From the NCBI GenBank assembly GCA_020024465.1, contig JAHHTT010000006.1:4532-68531 (forward strand): a stretch of 64,000 nucleotides of DNA, written 5' to 3'. Numbering within the stretch: position 1 is the first letter of the stretch; each line of letters starts with the position of its first letter. The notes below the pieces were generated by a model. The model was not told the origin of the DNA and did no database searches. It was given only the letters and a program-made list of their open reading frames with translations. This document shows, piece after piece, positions 16,859-26,826 of this stretch. The position numbers and the translations under genes were made by a program. Origin of the DNA: Odoribacter sp. GTDB lineage: Bacteria; Bacteroidota; Bacteroidia; Bacteroidales; Marinifilaceae.

Positions 16859-18454
16859 GTGTCAACAAAATATGTATTCGTCACCGGAGGCGTTGCCTCT
16901 TCTTTAGGGAAGGGGATTATCGCATCATCGCTTGCCAAATTATTACAGGCAAGAGGTTATAAAGTAGCCAACCAAAAACTGGATCCTTATATAAATATCG
17001 ACCCGGGTACATTGAATCCTTATGAGCACGGAGAATGTTATGTTACAGATGATGGAGCGGAAACAGATCTTGATTTAGGTCACTACGAACGTTTCACAGG
17101 TTGCCCTACTTCACAGGCGAACAATATCACGACAGGACGTATTTATCAGAATGTAATAACGAAAGAGAGACGAGGAGATTATCTTGGGAAAACTGTACAG
17201 ATTGTTCCCCATATTACCGATGAGATCAAACGTAATATCAAATTATTAGGCAATCAAGGAGAATACGATGTTGTCATTACAGAAATCGGCGGTACAGTCG
17301 GAGACATTGAATCGTTACCATTCATTGAAGCTGTGCGTCAATTGAGATGGGAATTAGGAGAAAAGTCTGTACTGATTCATTTGACATTAGTACCCTATTT
17401 ACATGCATCCGGAGAATTAAAGACCAAGCCGACTCAACATTCCGTAAAAGCCCTGCTTGAAATTGGAGTACAACCAGACATTATCGTACTACGTACAGAA
17501 CACGATTTAAATACTGAAATACGAAGAAAAGTAGCATTATTCTGCAACGTGGCCCCCAAAGCCGTTATGCAGTCTATCGATGTAGATACCATCTACGAAG
17601 TACCTATCAAAATGCGAGAAGAGAAATTGGATGAAATCGTATTGGAACAATTAGGTCTACCATTGAACAGCGATCCCGATTTGGACAATTGGAAAAAATT
17701 TCTCTATAAACTAAAAAATTACAGCAAGGAGGTTCGCATCGGTCTTGTTGGAAAATATGTCGAACTACATGATGCATACAAATCAATTGTAGAATCTTTT
17801 ATTCATGCAGGAGCCGTAAACGACTGTAAAGTAAATATTGAATGGATTCATAGCGAAGAATTAAACAAAGAAAATGCACCTGCGAAACTGAAAGATTTAC
17901 ACGGAATACTTGTTGCTCCTGGATTCGGTCATCGAGGCATCAGTGGAAAGCTAACAGCCATCGAATATGCCCGAACACACAACATTCCCTTCTTAGGTAT
18001 CTGTCTAGGTATGCAAATGGCTGTTATTGAATTCGCTCGCAACGTATTGAAAATGGAAGGAGCCGATTCTACCGAAATGGCAGCTAAAACGGCATATCCT
18101 GTTATCGATCTAATGGCATCACAACACGATATTACAGACAAAGGCGGAACTATGCGTTTAGGAGCATATAAATGTAAATTAAAAGAAGGTTCTAAAGCAT
18201 ACGAGGCTTATGGGCAAAAAGAAATACAAGAAAGACATCGCCATCGATATGAATTCAACAGTAAGTATCGTGAAGAATTTGAAAATGCAGGAATGCTTAC
18301 AACAGGTATTAATCCTGAAAGCGGATTAACAGAAATAGTTGAAATTCCAGCACACAAATGGTTCGTTGGCGTACAATTCCATCCGGAATATAAAAGTACG
18401 GTCATTAAACCCCATCCCCTATTTGTTGCATTTATTAAAGCATGTTTATCATAA
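16859..18454 (+). CDS. pyrG: CTP synthase
   Basis: CTP synthase aminates UTP to CTP with ATP and glutamine. This 531-residue protein has the synthetase domain at about 1-265, beginning KYVFVTGGVASSLGKGI with the P-loop, and the class I glutamine amidotransferase domain at about 290-530. Its triad is visible: Cys382 in GICLGMQ, and His508 and Glu510 in FHPEY. The length is normal for the family. The start is GTG at 16859, directly before the invariant N-terminal motif. yidC follows after 22 bases and may be co-transcribed. Confidence 0.97.
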   Translation: MSTKYVFVTGGVASSLGKGIIASSLAKLLQARGYKVANQKLDPYINIDPGTLNPYEHGECYVTDDGAETDLDLGHYERFTGCPTSQANNITTGRIYQNVITKERRGDYLGKTVQIVPHITDEIKRNIKLLGNQGEYDVVITEIGGTVGDIESLPFIEAVRQLRWELGEKSVLIHLTLVPYLHASGELKTKPTQHSVKALLEIGVQPDIIVLRTEHDLNTEIRRKVALFCNVAPKAVMQSIDVDTIYEVPIKMREEKLDEIVLEQLGLPLNSDPDLDNWKKFLYKLKNYSKEVRIGLVGKYVELHDAYKSIVESFIHAGAVNDCKVNIEWIHSEELNKENAPAKLKDLHGILVAPGFGHRGISGKLTAIEYARTHNIPFLGICLGMQMAVIEFARNVLKMEGADSTEMAAKTAYPVIDLMASQHDITDKGGTMRLGAYKCKLKEGSKAYEAYGQKEIQERHRHRYEFNSKYREEFENAGMLTTGINPESGLTEIVEIPAHKWFVGVQFHPEYKSTVIKPHPLFVAFIKACLS

Positions 18455-18476
18455 TCAGTATACTAATTATTAAAAT

Positions 18477-20327
18477 ATGGACAAAAATACAATTATCGGT
18501 CTTGTAATCATTTTCCTGATACTAATAGGCTTTTCGTACCTTAACCGCCCTAGTGAAGAACAACTACGGGAAATGCACAGACAAGACTCTATTGCCCAAA
18601 TAGAACAACAAAAAATGAAAATTGCTGCAGCAAAACGACAGCAAGAAATTGAAGCCACAACAAAAGGGAACTCAGATAGAGTTAAAAGTGACAGTGTATT
18701 CATGCAAGACAGCCTTAGCGAAGAACTTTACACATTGGAAAATGACAATATCAAACTGAATATCAGTTCTCGAGGAGGAAGAATTACCATTGTCAACTTA
18801 AAAAAATACCGTACACATGATTCGCTTCCTTTAATATTGTGGAAAGAAAATGAAAGTGTTTTAGGTATGAATTTTTATGCCCAAAATCAAGAGATCAACA
18901 CTGAAAATTTCTTATTTGTACCTAGCACAACAACAAAATCTCTTTACGCAAAGGAGCAACCTCAAACACTTGCTATGCGCTTATATGCCACAAGTGACAA
19001 ATATATTGAATATCAATACACATTATCTCCTGACAGCTATATAGTAGATTTTAACATCATTACTCATAACATGGGTGATGTAATTGCTACAAACTCATCT
19101 TTTCTGACTTTAAATTGGGGAATAAACATGCCACAATTGGAAAAGAGTAAAGATTTTGAAAATCGGTACACTGGGATATATTACAAGTTCTTTGAAGATG
19201 ATGTTGAACACATGTCCCTAACATCAGATGAAGAAGAAACATTAACCACAAAAATTCAGTGGATTGATTTTAAACAACAGTTTTTCTCCTCCATTCTCAT
19301 TGCCAAGACACCTTTCAGTGATGTAACTCTTATATCAAAGAACAGTCAGGAAGCAGAATTTCTAAAAAATGCGTATGCTGAAATCCCTCTACCTTATAAC
19401 GGTCAAACAAATGAGCAATATAATATGCAGTTCTTTTTCGGACCGAACTCATATAATATTCTGAAAGAGTATGGCAATGATATAGATCTGCCAGATGTTA
19501 TCAACATGGGTTGGAAATGGATAGCTTGGTTCAACAAATATTTTGTAATCCCAATTTTTAACTTTTTACAGAACAACACGACATTAAACTATGGTATCAT
19601 TATTTTATTACTGACACTGATTATCAAAATCATACTCCTCCCGCTGACTTACAAATCTTATATGTCTCAGGCAAGAATGCGTGTTTTAAAACCTCAAGTT
19701 GATGAAATCAGCAAAAAATATTCAGCAGACAAAGCCATGGAAAAACAGCAAGCAATCATGAAGCTGTATAGACAAGCAGGAGTTAACCCTATGGGTGGAT
19801 GTTTACCCATGTTAATACAAATGCCCATCCTAATTGCCTTATTTTATTTTTTCCCCGGAGCCATTGAATTACGCCAGCAAGGATTTTTATGGGCAACCGA
19901 CCTTGCATCATATGATTCAATTGCAACGTTGCCGTTCACTATTCCATTTTACGGTGACCATGTAAGTTTATTCTGCCTATTAATGACAGCAACCAATATT
20001 GTTTATATGGTTATGAATAATCGCAATCAGCCACAAAACGATCAAATGAAAGGCATGCAGACAATGATGTACATCATGCCGATTATGTTCTTGTTTATAT
20101 TTAACAGCTACTCATCAGGCCTGAGTTATTATTATTTTATTGCGACCCTAATTACCATTTTGCAGACATGGATCATCCGCAAATTTGTCAACGACCAAAA
20201 ACTGCTTAAGCAAATTGAAATCGCCAAGACAAAACCAGTAAAAAAATCCAAATTCCAACAGCGTCTGGAAAGTATGCAAAAAGAACAACAAAGAAGATTG
20301 CGAGAACAGCAAAAAGGAAGAAAATAA
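18477..20327 (+). CDS. yidC: Membrane protein insertase YidC
   Basis: This 616-residue Oxa1/YidC insertase has an N-terminal membrane anchor (TIIGLVIIFLILIGFSYL), a large periplasmic beta-domain and then the conserved core. The core carries NYGIIILLLTLIIKIILLPL, the cytoplasmic coiled-coil loop (MRVLKPQVDEISKKYSADKA) and NPMGGCLPMLIQMPILIALF. The C-terminal tail is strongly basic, as expected for ribosome contact. It inserts proteins into the inner membrane alone or with Sec. It lies 22 bases after pyrG. Confidence 0.97.
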   Translation: MDKNTIIGLVIIFLILIGFSYLNRPSEEQLREMHRQDSIAQIEQQKMKIAAAKRQQEIEATTKGNSDRVKSDSVFMQDSLSEELYTLENDNIKLNISSRGGRITIVNLKKYRTHDSLPLILWKENESVLGMNFYAQNQEINTENFLFVPSTTTKSLYAKEQPQTLAMRLYATSDKYIEYQYTLSPDSYIVDFNIITHNMGDVIATNSSFLTLNWGINMPQLEKSKDFENRYTGIYYKFFEDDVEHMSLTSDEEETLTTKIQWIDFKQQFFSSILIAKTPFSDVTLISKNSQEAEFLKNAYAEIPLPYNGQTNEQYNMQFFFGPNSYNILKEYGNDIDLPDVINMGWKWIAWFNKYFVIPIFNFLQNNTTLNYGIIILLLTLIIKIILLPLTYKSYMSQARMRVLKPQVDEISKKYSADKAMEKQQAIMKLYRQAGVNPMGGCLPMLIQMPILIALFYFFPGAIELRQQGFLWATDLASYDSIATLPFTIPFYGDHVSLFCLLMTATNIVYMVMNNRNQPQNDQMKGMQTMMYIMPIMFLFIFNSYSSGLSYYYFIATLITILQTWIIRKFVNDQKLLKQIEIAKTKPVKKSKFQQRLESMQKEQQRRLREQQKGRK

Positions 20328-20412
20328 ACACTTTCGTATGACAAAATGACAAAAAAACTTTTGGCATACAATTTGACTATATAACAAATATAATGATTAA
20401 AACTTTAATGTT

Positions 20413-20895
20413 ATGCTCTCAGAAAAACTACAACAAGCACTAAACGACCAAATCACAGCAGAATTATGGTCTGCAAATCTCTACTTATCTATGTCATTCC
20501 ATATGGAAAAAGAAGGTTTTACAGGCTTTGCAAATTGGTTAAAAAAACAATCACAAGAAGAAGTGGGTCATGCTTATGAAATAGCAAGCTATATTATGCA
20601 ACGTGGAGGAATCGCCAAAGTTGACAAAATTGATGTTGTTCCAACAGGCTGGGGAAGTCCGTTAGAAGTTTTCAAACATGTTTATGAACACGAATGTCAC
20701 GTATCTCATTTGATTGACGGATTAATTGAAATAGCACATGCAGAAAAAGACAATGCGACACAAAATTTTTTATGGGGTTTTGTCAAAGAACAAGTAGAAG
20801 AAGAATCAACAGTACAAGGAATTGTAGACAGATTACAAAAAGCCGGAGAATCTGCCATTTTCTATGTTGATGCGCAACTAGGAGCAAGGGAATAA
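20413..20895 (+). CDS. Ferritin
   Basis: This 160-residue non-haem ferritin stores iron in a 24-subunit shell. The four-helix bundle is clear, with ferroxidase-centre residues in LNDQITAELWSANLYLSMSF (Glu17), WLKKQSQEEVGHAYEIASYI (Glu and His) and FVKEQVEEESTVQGIV (Glu). The length is normal for bacterial FtnA. It has its own terminator and appears monocistronic. The upstream spacer holds no promoter I would assert. Confidence 0.95.
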   Translation: MLSEKLQQALNDQITAELWSANLYLSMSFHMEKEGFTGFANWLKKQSQEEVGHAYEIASYIMQRGGIAKVDKIDVVPTGWGSPLEVFKHVYEHECHVSHLIDGLIEIAHAEKDNATQNFLWGFVKEQVEEESTVQGIVDRLQKAGESAIFYVDAQLGARE

Positions 20896-20914
20896 CCGAT
20901 TTCACAAAATAAAG

Positions 20915-20948
20915 AAAACTGTCTTGGAAAATCCAGACAGTTTTTTTG
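20915..20948 (+). terminator. Terminator of the ferritin gene
   Basis: AAAACTGTCT pairs with AGACAGTTTT around a ten-base loop and continues into a T run that ends TTTTTTTGT. Confidence 0.85.
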
Positions 20949-20971
20949 TATTTCCGTATTAAATTTAACTT

Positions 20972-21238
20972 ATGAAAAAAATCAATATCTGGTTCCTAAT
21001 TATTTCACTTATTCTTTTGCTTACTGCTTGTTCAATCCTATCAATGAGTTCTGTTGCAAGTAATTATCGTTTTTCTTTTGTCGCCATGAACCCATGGAAT
21101 GGAATCGAAGGGATAGCTTTTACAATCGGCTACTTTCTTCACACAGACAAAAATACCAGTATGTTAATCGGTATAGGTCTACTCCTCATCATGTGGTGGA
21201 GACTCTATCTGTTGCTAAGACGCACTTTCGGACGATAA
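20972..21238 (+). CDS. Small membrane protein of unknown function
   Basis: This 88-residue protein has an N-terminal hydrophobic segment (about 5-27), a short loop with VAMNPWNGIEGIAFTIGYFL, and a second hydrophobic segment near 65-78 ending in a basic tail (RLYLLLRRTFGR). The LLLTAC stretch resembles a lipobox, but the second helix favours an integral membrane protein. I recognise no family. It lies between the ferritin terminator and purM, on the same strand. Confidence 0.6.
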   Translation: MKKINIWFLIISLILLLTACSILSMSSVASNYRFSFVAMNPWNGIEGIAFTIGYFLHTDKNTSMLIGIGLLLIMWWRLYLLLRRTFGR

Positions 21239-21275
21239 ATCCATTTACAAAACTGATTATTACGATTATTTTCTG

Positions 21276-21283
21276 TAATTTTG
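21276..21283 (+). promoter_or_regulatory. -7 element for purM
   Basis: TAATTTTG fits TAnnTTTG and lies 28 bases before the ATG of purM. No TTG is seen at the usual upstream spacing. Confidence 0.5.
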
Positions 21284-21311
21284 CCCAAAGAAAGACTTTT
21301 AATTCCAAGAT

Positions 21312-22490
21312 ATGAGAAAAGACGAAAGATATAATAAACGCGGAGTATCAGCATCTAAAGAAGATGTTCACAACGCTATTAAAAACATTGATAAAGGTAT
21401 ATTTCCCCGTGCATTCTGCAAGATTGTCCCTGATTTTTTAGGTGGAGACAAGAATTATTGCAATATCATGCATGCTGATGGTGCCGGAACAAAATCATCG
21501 TTAGCATATCTATATTGGAAAGAAACAGGAGATTTGTCTGTATGGAAGGGCATCGCCCAAGATGCATTAATCATGAATATTGATGATTTATTATGTGTAG
21601 GCGCTGTGGATAATATTTTACTTTCTTCCACAATTGGACGTAATAAAAATCTAATTCCAGGAGAAGTTATTTCAGCAATTATCAATGGGACTGAAGAATT
21701 ATTAACCGAATATCGCAAATTAGGAGTTAACATCTACTCCACAGGAGGAGAAACCGCAGACGTCGGCGACTTGGTCCGTACTATCATTGTCGATTCTACA
21801 GTAACCTGCCGCATGAAACGAGATGAAGTCATTGACAATGCAAATATCCATCCTGGAGATGTTATTGTAGGCCTATCTTCCTTTGGACAGGCTAGTTATG
21901 AAAGTGAATACAATGGCGGCATGGGCTCAAATGGTCTGACTTCGGCTCGCCACGATGTATTCTCTAAATACTTGGCAGAAAAATATCCGGAAAGTTATGA
22001 CAATAATGTACCCAAAGAATTAGTGTATACAGGCAATTGTCAACTAACAGATACAGTAAAAGGCACAGAAATCAATGCCGGAAAATTAGTGTTATCACCA
22101 ACCCGTACATATGCTCCTGTAATAAAAGCCATATTGGATAAATACAGAAAAAAAATACATGGCATGATACACTGTTCTGGCGGAGCACAAACCAAAATAA
22201 TGAACTTTGTAGAAAACATGCATATCATAAAAAACAATATGTTTCCGGTTCCGCCCTTATTTCAATTAATACAAGAACAATCTGCTACTCCTTGGGAAGA
22301 AATGTACAAAGTGTTTAATATGGGACACCGAATGGAAATCTATATTGATGAAGATTTAGCAAAAGATATTATTACTATCTCCAAGAGCTTCAATATTGAT
22401 GCACAAATCATCGGACGCTGCTATCACAACGATGAGGGAGCAGGAAACAAACTCACAATAATCAGTGAATTCGGAGAATTTACATACTGA
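21312..22490 (+). CDS. purM: Phosphoribosylformylglycinamidine cyclo-ligase (AIR synthetase)
   Basis: PurM closes the imidazole ring of purines by converting FGAM to AIR with ATP. This 392-residue protein shows the PurM fold: HADGAGTKSSLAYLYWKETG near the N-terminus, DDLLCVGAVDNILLSSTIGR, then STGGETADVGDLVR and PGDVIVGLSSFGQASYESEY in the middle, and MIHCSGGAQTKIMNFVE in the C-terminal half. It is somewhat longer than the E. coli enzyme, which is usual for the Bacteroidota form. It is followed by a strong bidirectional terminator. Confidence 0.92.
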   Translation: MRKDERYNKRGVSASKEDVHNAIKNIDKGIFPRAFCKIVPDFLGGDKNYCNIMHADGAGTKSSLAYLYWKETGDLSVWKGIAQDALIMNIDDLLCVGAVDNILLSSTIGRNKNLIPGEVISAIINGTEELLTEYRKLGVNIYSTGGETADVGDLVRTIIVDSTVTCRMKRDEVIDNANIHPGDVIVGLSSFGQASYESEYNGGMGSNGLTSARHDVFSKYLAEKYPESYDNNVPKELVYTGNCQLTDTVKGTEINAGKLVLSPTRTYAPVIKAILDKYRKKIHGMIHCSGGAQTKIMNFVENMHIIKNNMFPVPPLFQLIQEQSATPWEEMYKVFNMGHRMEIYIDEDLAKDIITISKSFNIDAQIIGRCYHNDEGAGNKLTIISEFGEFTY

Positions 22491-22524
22491 ACCGTAGATT
22501 AATTCCCAATATTACAATATAGAC

Positions 22525-22562
22525 AACAAAGGGATGTGGAAGCATCCCTTTGTTCTTTTTAT
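22525..22562. terminator. Bidirectional terminator between purM and the AsmA-like gene
   Basis: AACAAAGGGATG and CATCCCTTTGTT are perfect 12-base arms around a six-base loop. A CTTTTT run follows on the plus strand. It lies between two convergent genes and touches the stop of the minus-strand gene, so it can serve both. Confidence 0.8.
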
Positions 22563-25500
22563 TTAACTTTCAGCATATCTCGAATACGTTGCTTTAAATT
22601 CAGCTGTGTACTATCTACTTTTGTCCGTTTCGATGGCATAAATAAATCTTTATACTTAGCTTTCCTTAGTCTAAATTTCATTTTATCAAGATTACCAAAA
22701 ACATCTAAACCTGCACGGAAAGGCAGAGGGGATTTTAGAATAGAAATATGATATTTAAATGTCATATCAATATTATGTTCTCCACCAACAGCTGCTTTAT
22801 AACGGTCTATTTCCACCATAAAAGGGAAAATCTCCACAGTACCATCTTTTATTGCCAGCTCAACAGATATACTGTCTATCATATTACGTTCTTTATTTTT
22901 AAACATTAACATTTTAGATATTTCAGCAAAAGTTTCTCCATCCATCAAAACCATATTCCGCCCATCCAAATAAGCTGCACCACGCAATGATGCCAAATCA
23001 ATCATTAACGTAGAGTCCAACCAAGCATCAGCAGCAATATGAAAATCGACAGAGCCTGCAAACGAACGCAACATCGGAAACAATGTATCCAAATCAGGCA
23101 TCAAATGAATCAAACTATCTACTTGAATATCATGCATCTGTAAAGCAAATCCAGTATAAGCTTTCACTGTATCCGTTGCACGATAAACAGCAGACGTACT
23201 CATATCAGCAGCAGATGACTTCAATACCAAATCCTCTAATTGTATACATTGGTTTCTAACAACGACCTCTCCATGAACACTATCCAAGTCAATTTTACTG
23301 AATTTCACTCTGCCAACATCCATCTGAAACGTAAAATCCACCCTTGGCGGTACCACAAAAAGCGAACTTCCAGAATTGGCAGAAAGAGTATCATTAAGTA
23401 CATTGACCTCCTTCATATCATCCACCTCTCCATTGTCAGTAATTGCATCACGATATCCTGTAGCCACTTTATTTGTATATTCTGTACCAGCTTCCAGTGC
23501 CTTCATCAATTGATTGCAATTAATCATGCGCGAACTTACCAATAACTCTCCTCGCAACGTATCCTTTTTATAAAATGTACGTGCTAAATTTGTAATCTTA
23601 CCAGTCAAACGCATATCAGAATTTCCTACTTTAGCAACAGCCGAATCCAACTGTATTTCATTAAAATTAAAATGGAGACGAGTACCCGGCATTTTTATCA
23701 ACAAAGGGAAATAAGGTGTATAGGCTTGCATCCCGACAAAATCAACATAACCAGCAGGCAACCATACTTTACGATTTTGAGAATTCTGCACAGCATCTAC
23801 TTGAAATTTTGCATGGACCATATTCAACCGATTGCCCGACATACGCATTCTTAAACTATCAACGACAATGTTGCTATGTATTTCGGGTATCTTATTATTA
23901 CCTTTAAAAGGCTCCAAACGAGCATTAACTATTGCTTCCTTCAATCCCATCAATAAGGTATCTCGTATAATGAAAATCGTTCGCCCTAATTTTATATTTG
24001 AACTCATAGAAGCAACTGCTGTTGTGTCACGCAATGGTGAAGTTTTAACAGTCAACCAAGTGGTATCCATTAGTAAGCGTACTTTATTTTTTACATGAAT
24101 ATCCAAACCAGAATATCCCACTAAACCATTCAGCAAATCTTTTCCTTGCAATATTCGTCGATTTTTTTGATTAGAAGCAAAAGCGATTCTTGCATTTCGA
24201 ATCTTAGCGACAATACTATCTTGTGGTATAAAAATTTCTACATTTTCCGCTTGAGCACCTCCTCCTGCAAACACTTTTCCATAGTCTCCATTCTGAATAT
24301 TCCTCAGTAACATTTTCCCTTGCAATCCGACATTTAAGACACCTGTACAAATTACACCATCAGCCAACGGAAAGACTTTCATAAAATCTCCTAAATTCAC
24401 CTCAGCATCAATTTTAGTTTCCACTAACGGATTCGTCAGTAAATGCTCTACTTTCCCCTCTACAGCAATTTCAGACTCCCCTCCTTTTACTTTCAACTGT
24501 TGCAATTGTATATACGAATCGTGCCGCTTTTCCAAATCAACAAAAGCTTTTAACTCCATATTCAGTGTATCAATTTGCGAAGGCATATCCGGATAAGCAA
24601 TAAAGCCATCTGCCACTTTAAATTCAGCAAACAATTGAGGAATGTTCTGCTTCCCATATAAACCGGAAATGGTCCCTTTACACACAACAGTACCTCTCAC
24701 ATTTATATCTTCTGATTTTTTTAATACAGAGGTCGGTACCAAATCAAGCAAAGTCTTTAATGACGGGATATGAATCCCATATGCTAAATTAACTTCTAAA
24801 ACTTTCAATTCAGGATTTCCACGTAAAGTTCCATCAGCACCGAAACGCACCCCATTTACATCAAAAACAGTTTTTTCCAATATATATAATGAAGAATCTC
24901 TATCAATTTTCATCCCGGTCTCCATACCCAACGCCAAGTGATTTATCAATAGCTTCCCATTATTCCAAAACAAAACATTTTTTGTAGAGCAATTTAGTCT
25001 CAAATGGGAACATCTTTTTCTGAGAAAACCATCCACTGATAAATCCAATCCCTCCACTTTAGCATATAAAGATGTACTTCTATCATCAAAAATTAAATCT
25101 CCATTATTGATATGCACATTTTTCAATCGAATGCCTGATGCCAAATCAGACGAATCGCTCTGCAATGAATTCATTGCAGATGAATCCACAGTTACTGTAT
25201 CTGGCAATATAATATTCCAGTTAGCAATTCCTGTTGAATCCACAAAAGCATATATCGTCGGCTCATTCAAGACAAAATCTTTAATTATTATATGTTTCTT
25301 ATATAAATAGGCGAACGGATTAAACGTTACCAAACAAGACTTTAGCTTCATCAACGAATCACAAGCAACTGTTTCCGAATATTTATTTGCTCTCAATACT
25401 TTTGAAACAACTGAAGCATCGGTTATCTTCAAACCGAAATCTGGGAAAGTTGAAAAGAAAGTCAATTCTATTTTTCCAAATCGTAATTCAACATTCAGAT

Positions 25501-25666
25501 ATTCTGCCACCACATTCTCCACGAATGGTGTTAATTTTTCCGAAGTAAATACAAAATTAACAATGATTCCTATTGTTAAAATCAAAACGATAATTATTCC
25601 CAAAATACTCCATCGTATCCATTTCAAAATACGTCGTCCTAACGTTTTTTTTATACTCTTAGACAT
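22559..25666 (-). CDS. AsmA-family envelope protein
   Basis: This 1035-residue protein has a basic start, one membrane helix near residues 18-41 (WSILGIIIVLILTIGIIVNF) and a long periplasmic body of repeated beta segments. The N-terminal region ends with VVAEYLNVELRFGKIELTFF, the typical AsmA opening, and the C-terminal part matches the AsmA-like C-terminal region (FKYHISILKSPLPFRAGLDV). AsmA-like proteins form long grooved beta structures implicated in moving phospholipids to the outer membrane. It is the last gene of a five-gene envelope run and lies nine bases after the NamZ gene. Confidence 0.85.
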   Translation of the reverse strand: MSKSIKKTLGRRILKWIRWSILGIIIVLILTIGIIVNFVFTSEKLTPFVENVVAEYLNVELRFGKIELTFFSTFPDFGLKITDASVVSKVLRANKYSETVACDSLMKLKSCLVTFNPFAYLYKKHIIIKDFVLNEPTIYAFVDSTGIANWNIILPDTVTVDSSAMNSLQSDSSDLASGIRLKNVHINNGDLIFDDRSTSLYAKVEGLDLSVDGFLRKRCSHLRLNCSTKNVLFWNNGKLLINHLALGMETGMKIDRDSSLYILEKTVFDVNGVRFGADGTLRGNPELKVLEVNLAYGIHIPSLKTLLDLVPTSVLKKSEDINVRGTVVCKGTISGLYGKQNIPQLFAEFKVADGFIAYPDMPSQIDTLNMELKAFVDLEKRHDSYIQLQQLKVKGGESEIAVEGKVEHLLTNPLVETKIDAEVNLGDFMKVFPLADGVICTGVLNVGLQGKMLLRNIQNGDYGKVFAGGGAQAENVEIFIPQDSIVAKIRNARIAFASNQKNRRILQGKDLLNGLVGYSGLDIHVKNKVRLLMDTTWLTVKTSPLRDTTAVASMSSNIKLGRTIFIIRDTLLMGLKEAIVNARLEPFKGNNKIPEIHSNIVVDSLRMRMSGNRLNMVHAKFQVDAVQNSQNRKVWLPAGYVDFVGMQAYTPYFPLLIKMPGTRLHFNFNEIQLDSAVAKVGNSDMRLTGKITNLARTFYKKDTLRGELLVSSRMINCNQLMKALEAGTEYTNKVATGYRDAITDNGEVDDMKEVNVLNDTLSANSGSSLFVVPPRVDFTFQMDVGRVKFSKIDLDSVHGEVVVRNQCIQLEDLVLKSSAADMSTSAVYRATDTVKAYTGFALQMHDIQVDSLIHLMPDLDTLFPMLRSFAGSVDFHIAADAWLDSTLMIDLASLRGAAYLDGRNMVLMDGETFAEISKMLMFKNKERNMIDSISVELAIKDGTVEIFPFMVEIDRYKAAVGGEHNIDMTFKYHISILKSPLPFRAGLDVFGNLDKMKFRLRKAKYKDLFMPSKRTKVDSTQLNLKQRIRDMLKVK

Positions 25667-25675
25667 GCCTCTATT

Positions 25676-26824
25676 TTAATACATCAAATACTTTTCTCGT
25701 ATGCGTTTAAACTCTTCCAATTGAGGTTGCCAAGAAGCCCGGATTTCAAATTCGCTCTTACCAGCTTCAATATCTTTACGCAACTGCCCTGTTCCTACCA
25801 ACTTTTCAAAAAAAGGCAAGAAAAAAGCATTTTCACCAGTATAATTCTTATAAGCCACCAACAACCAATCCAATCGCAAGCGTTTCCCAGCCTTCACCTC
25901 ATCATATTGGTTTCTCAAATCCATCCCATAACATTCTTGCTCCATACATTTAGGAGATTTACTCATCCCTGGAATACTATGGGGAATAAACTTATAAGGC
26001 ATATTTTTCAAATCTGGATGTCCAAACACTTGAAAAGGAATCAACGTTCCTCTCCCTTCATTTACTACCGTACCTTCAAACAAACAAGTCGAAGGATAAA
26101 GCATCACTGAAATACTGTCAGGCAAATTAGGAGATGGCTTACGAGGCAATTTATAAATCATATTTCGTGTCCATCCCTGACACGGAATGACACTCAACTT
26201 ACAATACATTCCATTTTTCAGCCATCTTTCTCCATTAATCATCTGAGCATATTCTCCTATTGTCATTCCATAAACAATAGGCACTGGATGCATTCCAACA
26301 AATGAAGAATACTTCATTTCCAACACAGGTCCATCTATATAAAAAGCATTCGGGTTTGGACGATCCATCACAATTAAAGCAATTTCATTTTCTGCACAAG
26401 CCTCCATCACATAATGAAGAGTAGAAAGATATGTATAAAAACGCACTCCAACATCTTGCATATCGAACACGACAACATCCAAACCTGCCAAATCCGCAAC
26501 AGAAGGTTTTTTCTTTTTCCCATATAGAGAAATAACCGGAAGACCCGTCACATTATCTTTATAATCTCCGACAATTTCTCCAGCATCGGCATCTCCTCGA
26601 AACCCATGCTCAGGACAAAAAATACGCACAATTTCCATCCCTTTCTTCTGCAAAAAATCAACTATATGCTTATCACCGACAACAGCCGTCTGATTTGTAA
26701 CAATTCCTATTTTCTTTCCTGTAAGCAATGTTTTATATAACTCAAAATTAGCACTACCGGGAGATACAGCTTCTACTTTCCCATAAAAAAACAGAAAAAT
26801 AACCAATATAAATATATTTTTCAT
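25676..26824 (-). CDS. NamZ-type exo-beta-N-acetylmuramidase (DUF1343)
   Basis: This 382-residue protein has a signal peptide (about 1-19) and a DUF1343 domain. The family landmarks are visible: GIVTNQTAVVGDKHIVDFL, FCPEHGFRGDADAGE, DMQDVGVRFYTYLSTLHYVM, VMDRPNPNAFYIDGPVLE and NEGRGTLIPFQVFG. The best-known member, NamZ of Bacillus, removes terminal MurNAc from peptidoglycan fragments, and a related one occurs in Tannerella. It probably acts in the periplasm on recycled wall fragments. It is three bases from the DUF4837 gene and nine from the AsmA-like gene. Confidence 0.88.
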   Translation of the reverse strand: MKNIFILVIFLFFYGKVEAVSPGSANFELYKTLLTGKKIGIVTNQTAVVGDKHIVDFLQKKGMEIVRIFCPEHGFRGDADAGEIVGDYKDNVTGLPVISLYGKKKKPSVADLAGLDVVVFDMQDVGVRFYTYLSTLHYVMEACAENEIALIVMDRPNPNAFYIDGPVLEMKYSSFVGMHPVPIVYGMTIGEYAQMINGERWLKNGMYCKLSVIPCQGWTRNMIYKLPRKPSPNLPDSISVMLYPSTCLFEGTVVNEGRGTLIPFQVFGHPDLKNMPYKFIPHSIPGMSKSPKCMEQECYGMDLRNQYDEVKAGKRLRLDWLLVAYKNYTGENAFFLPFFEKLVGTGQLRKDIEAGKSEFEIRASWQPQLEEFKRIREKYLMY

Positions 26825-26826
26825 GA

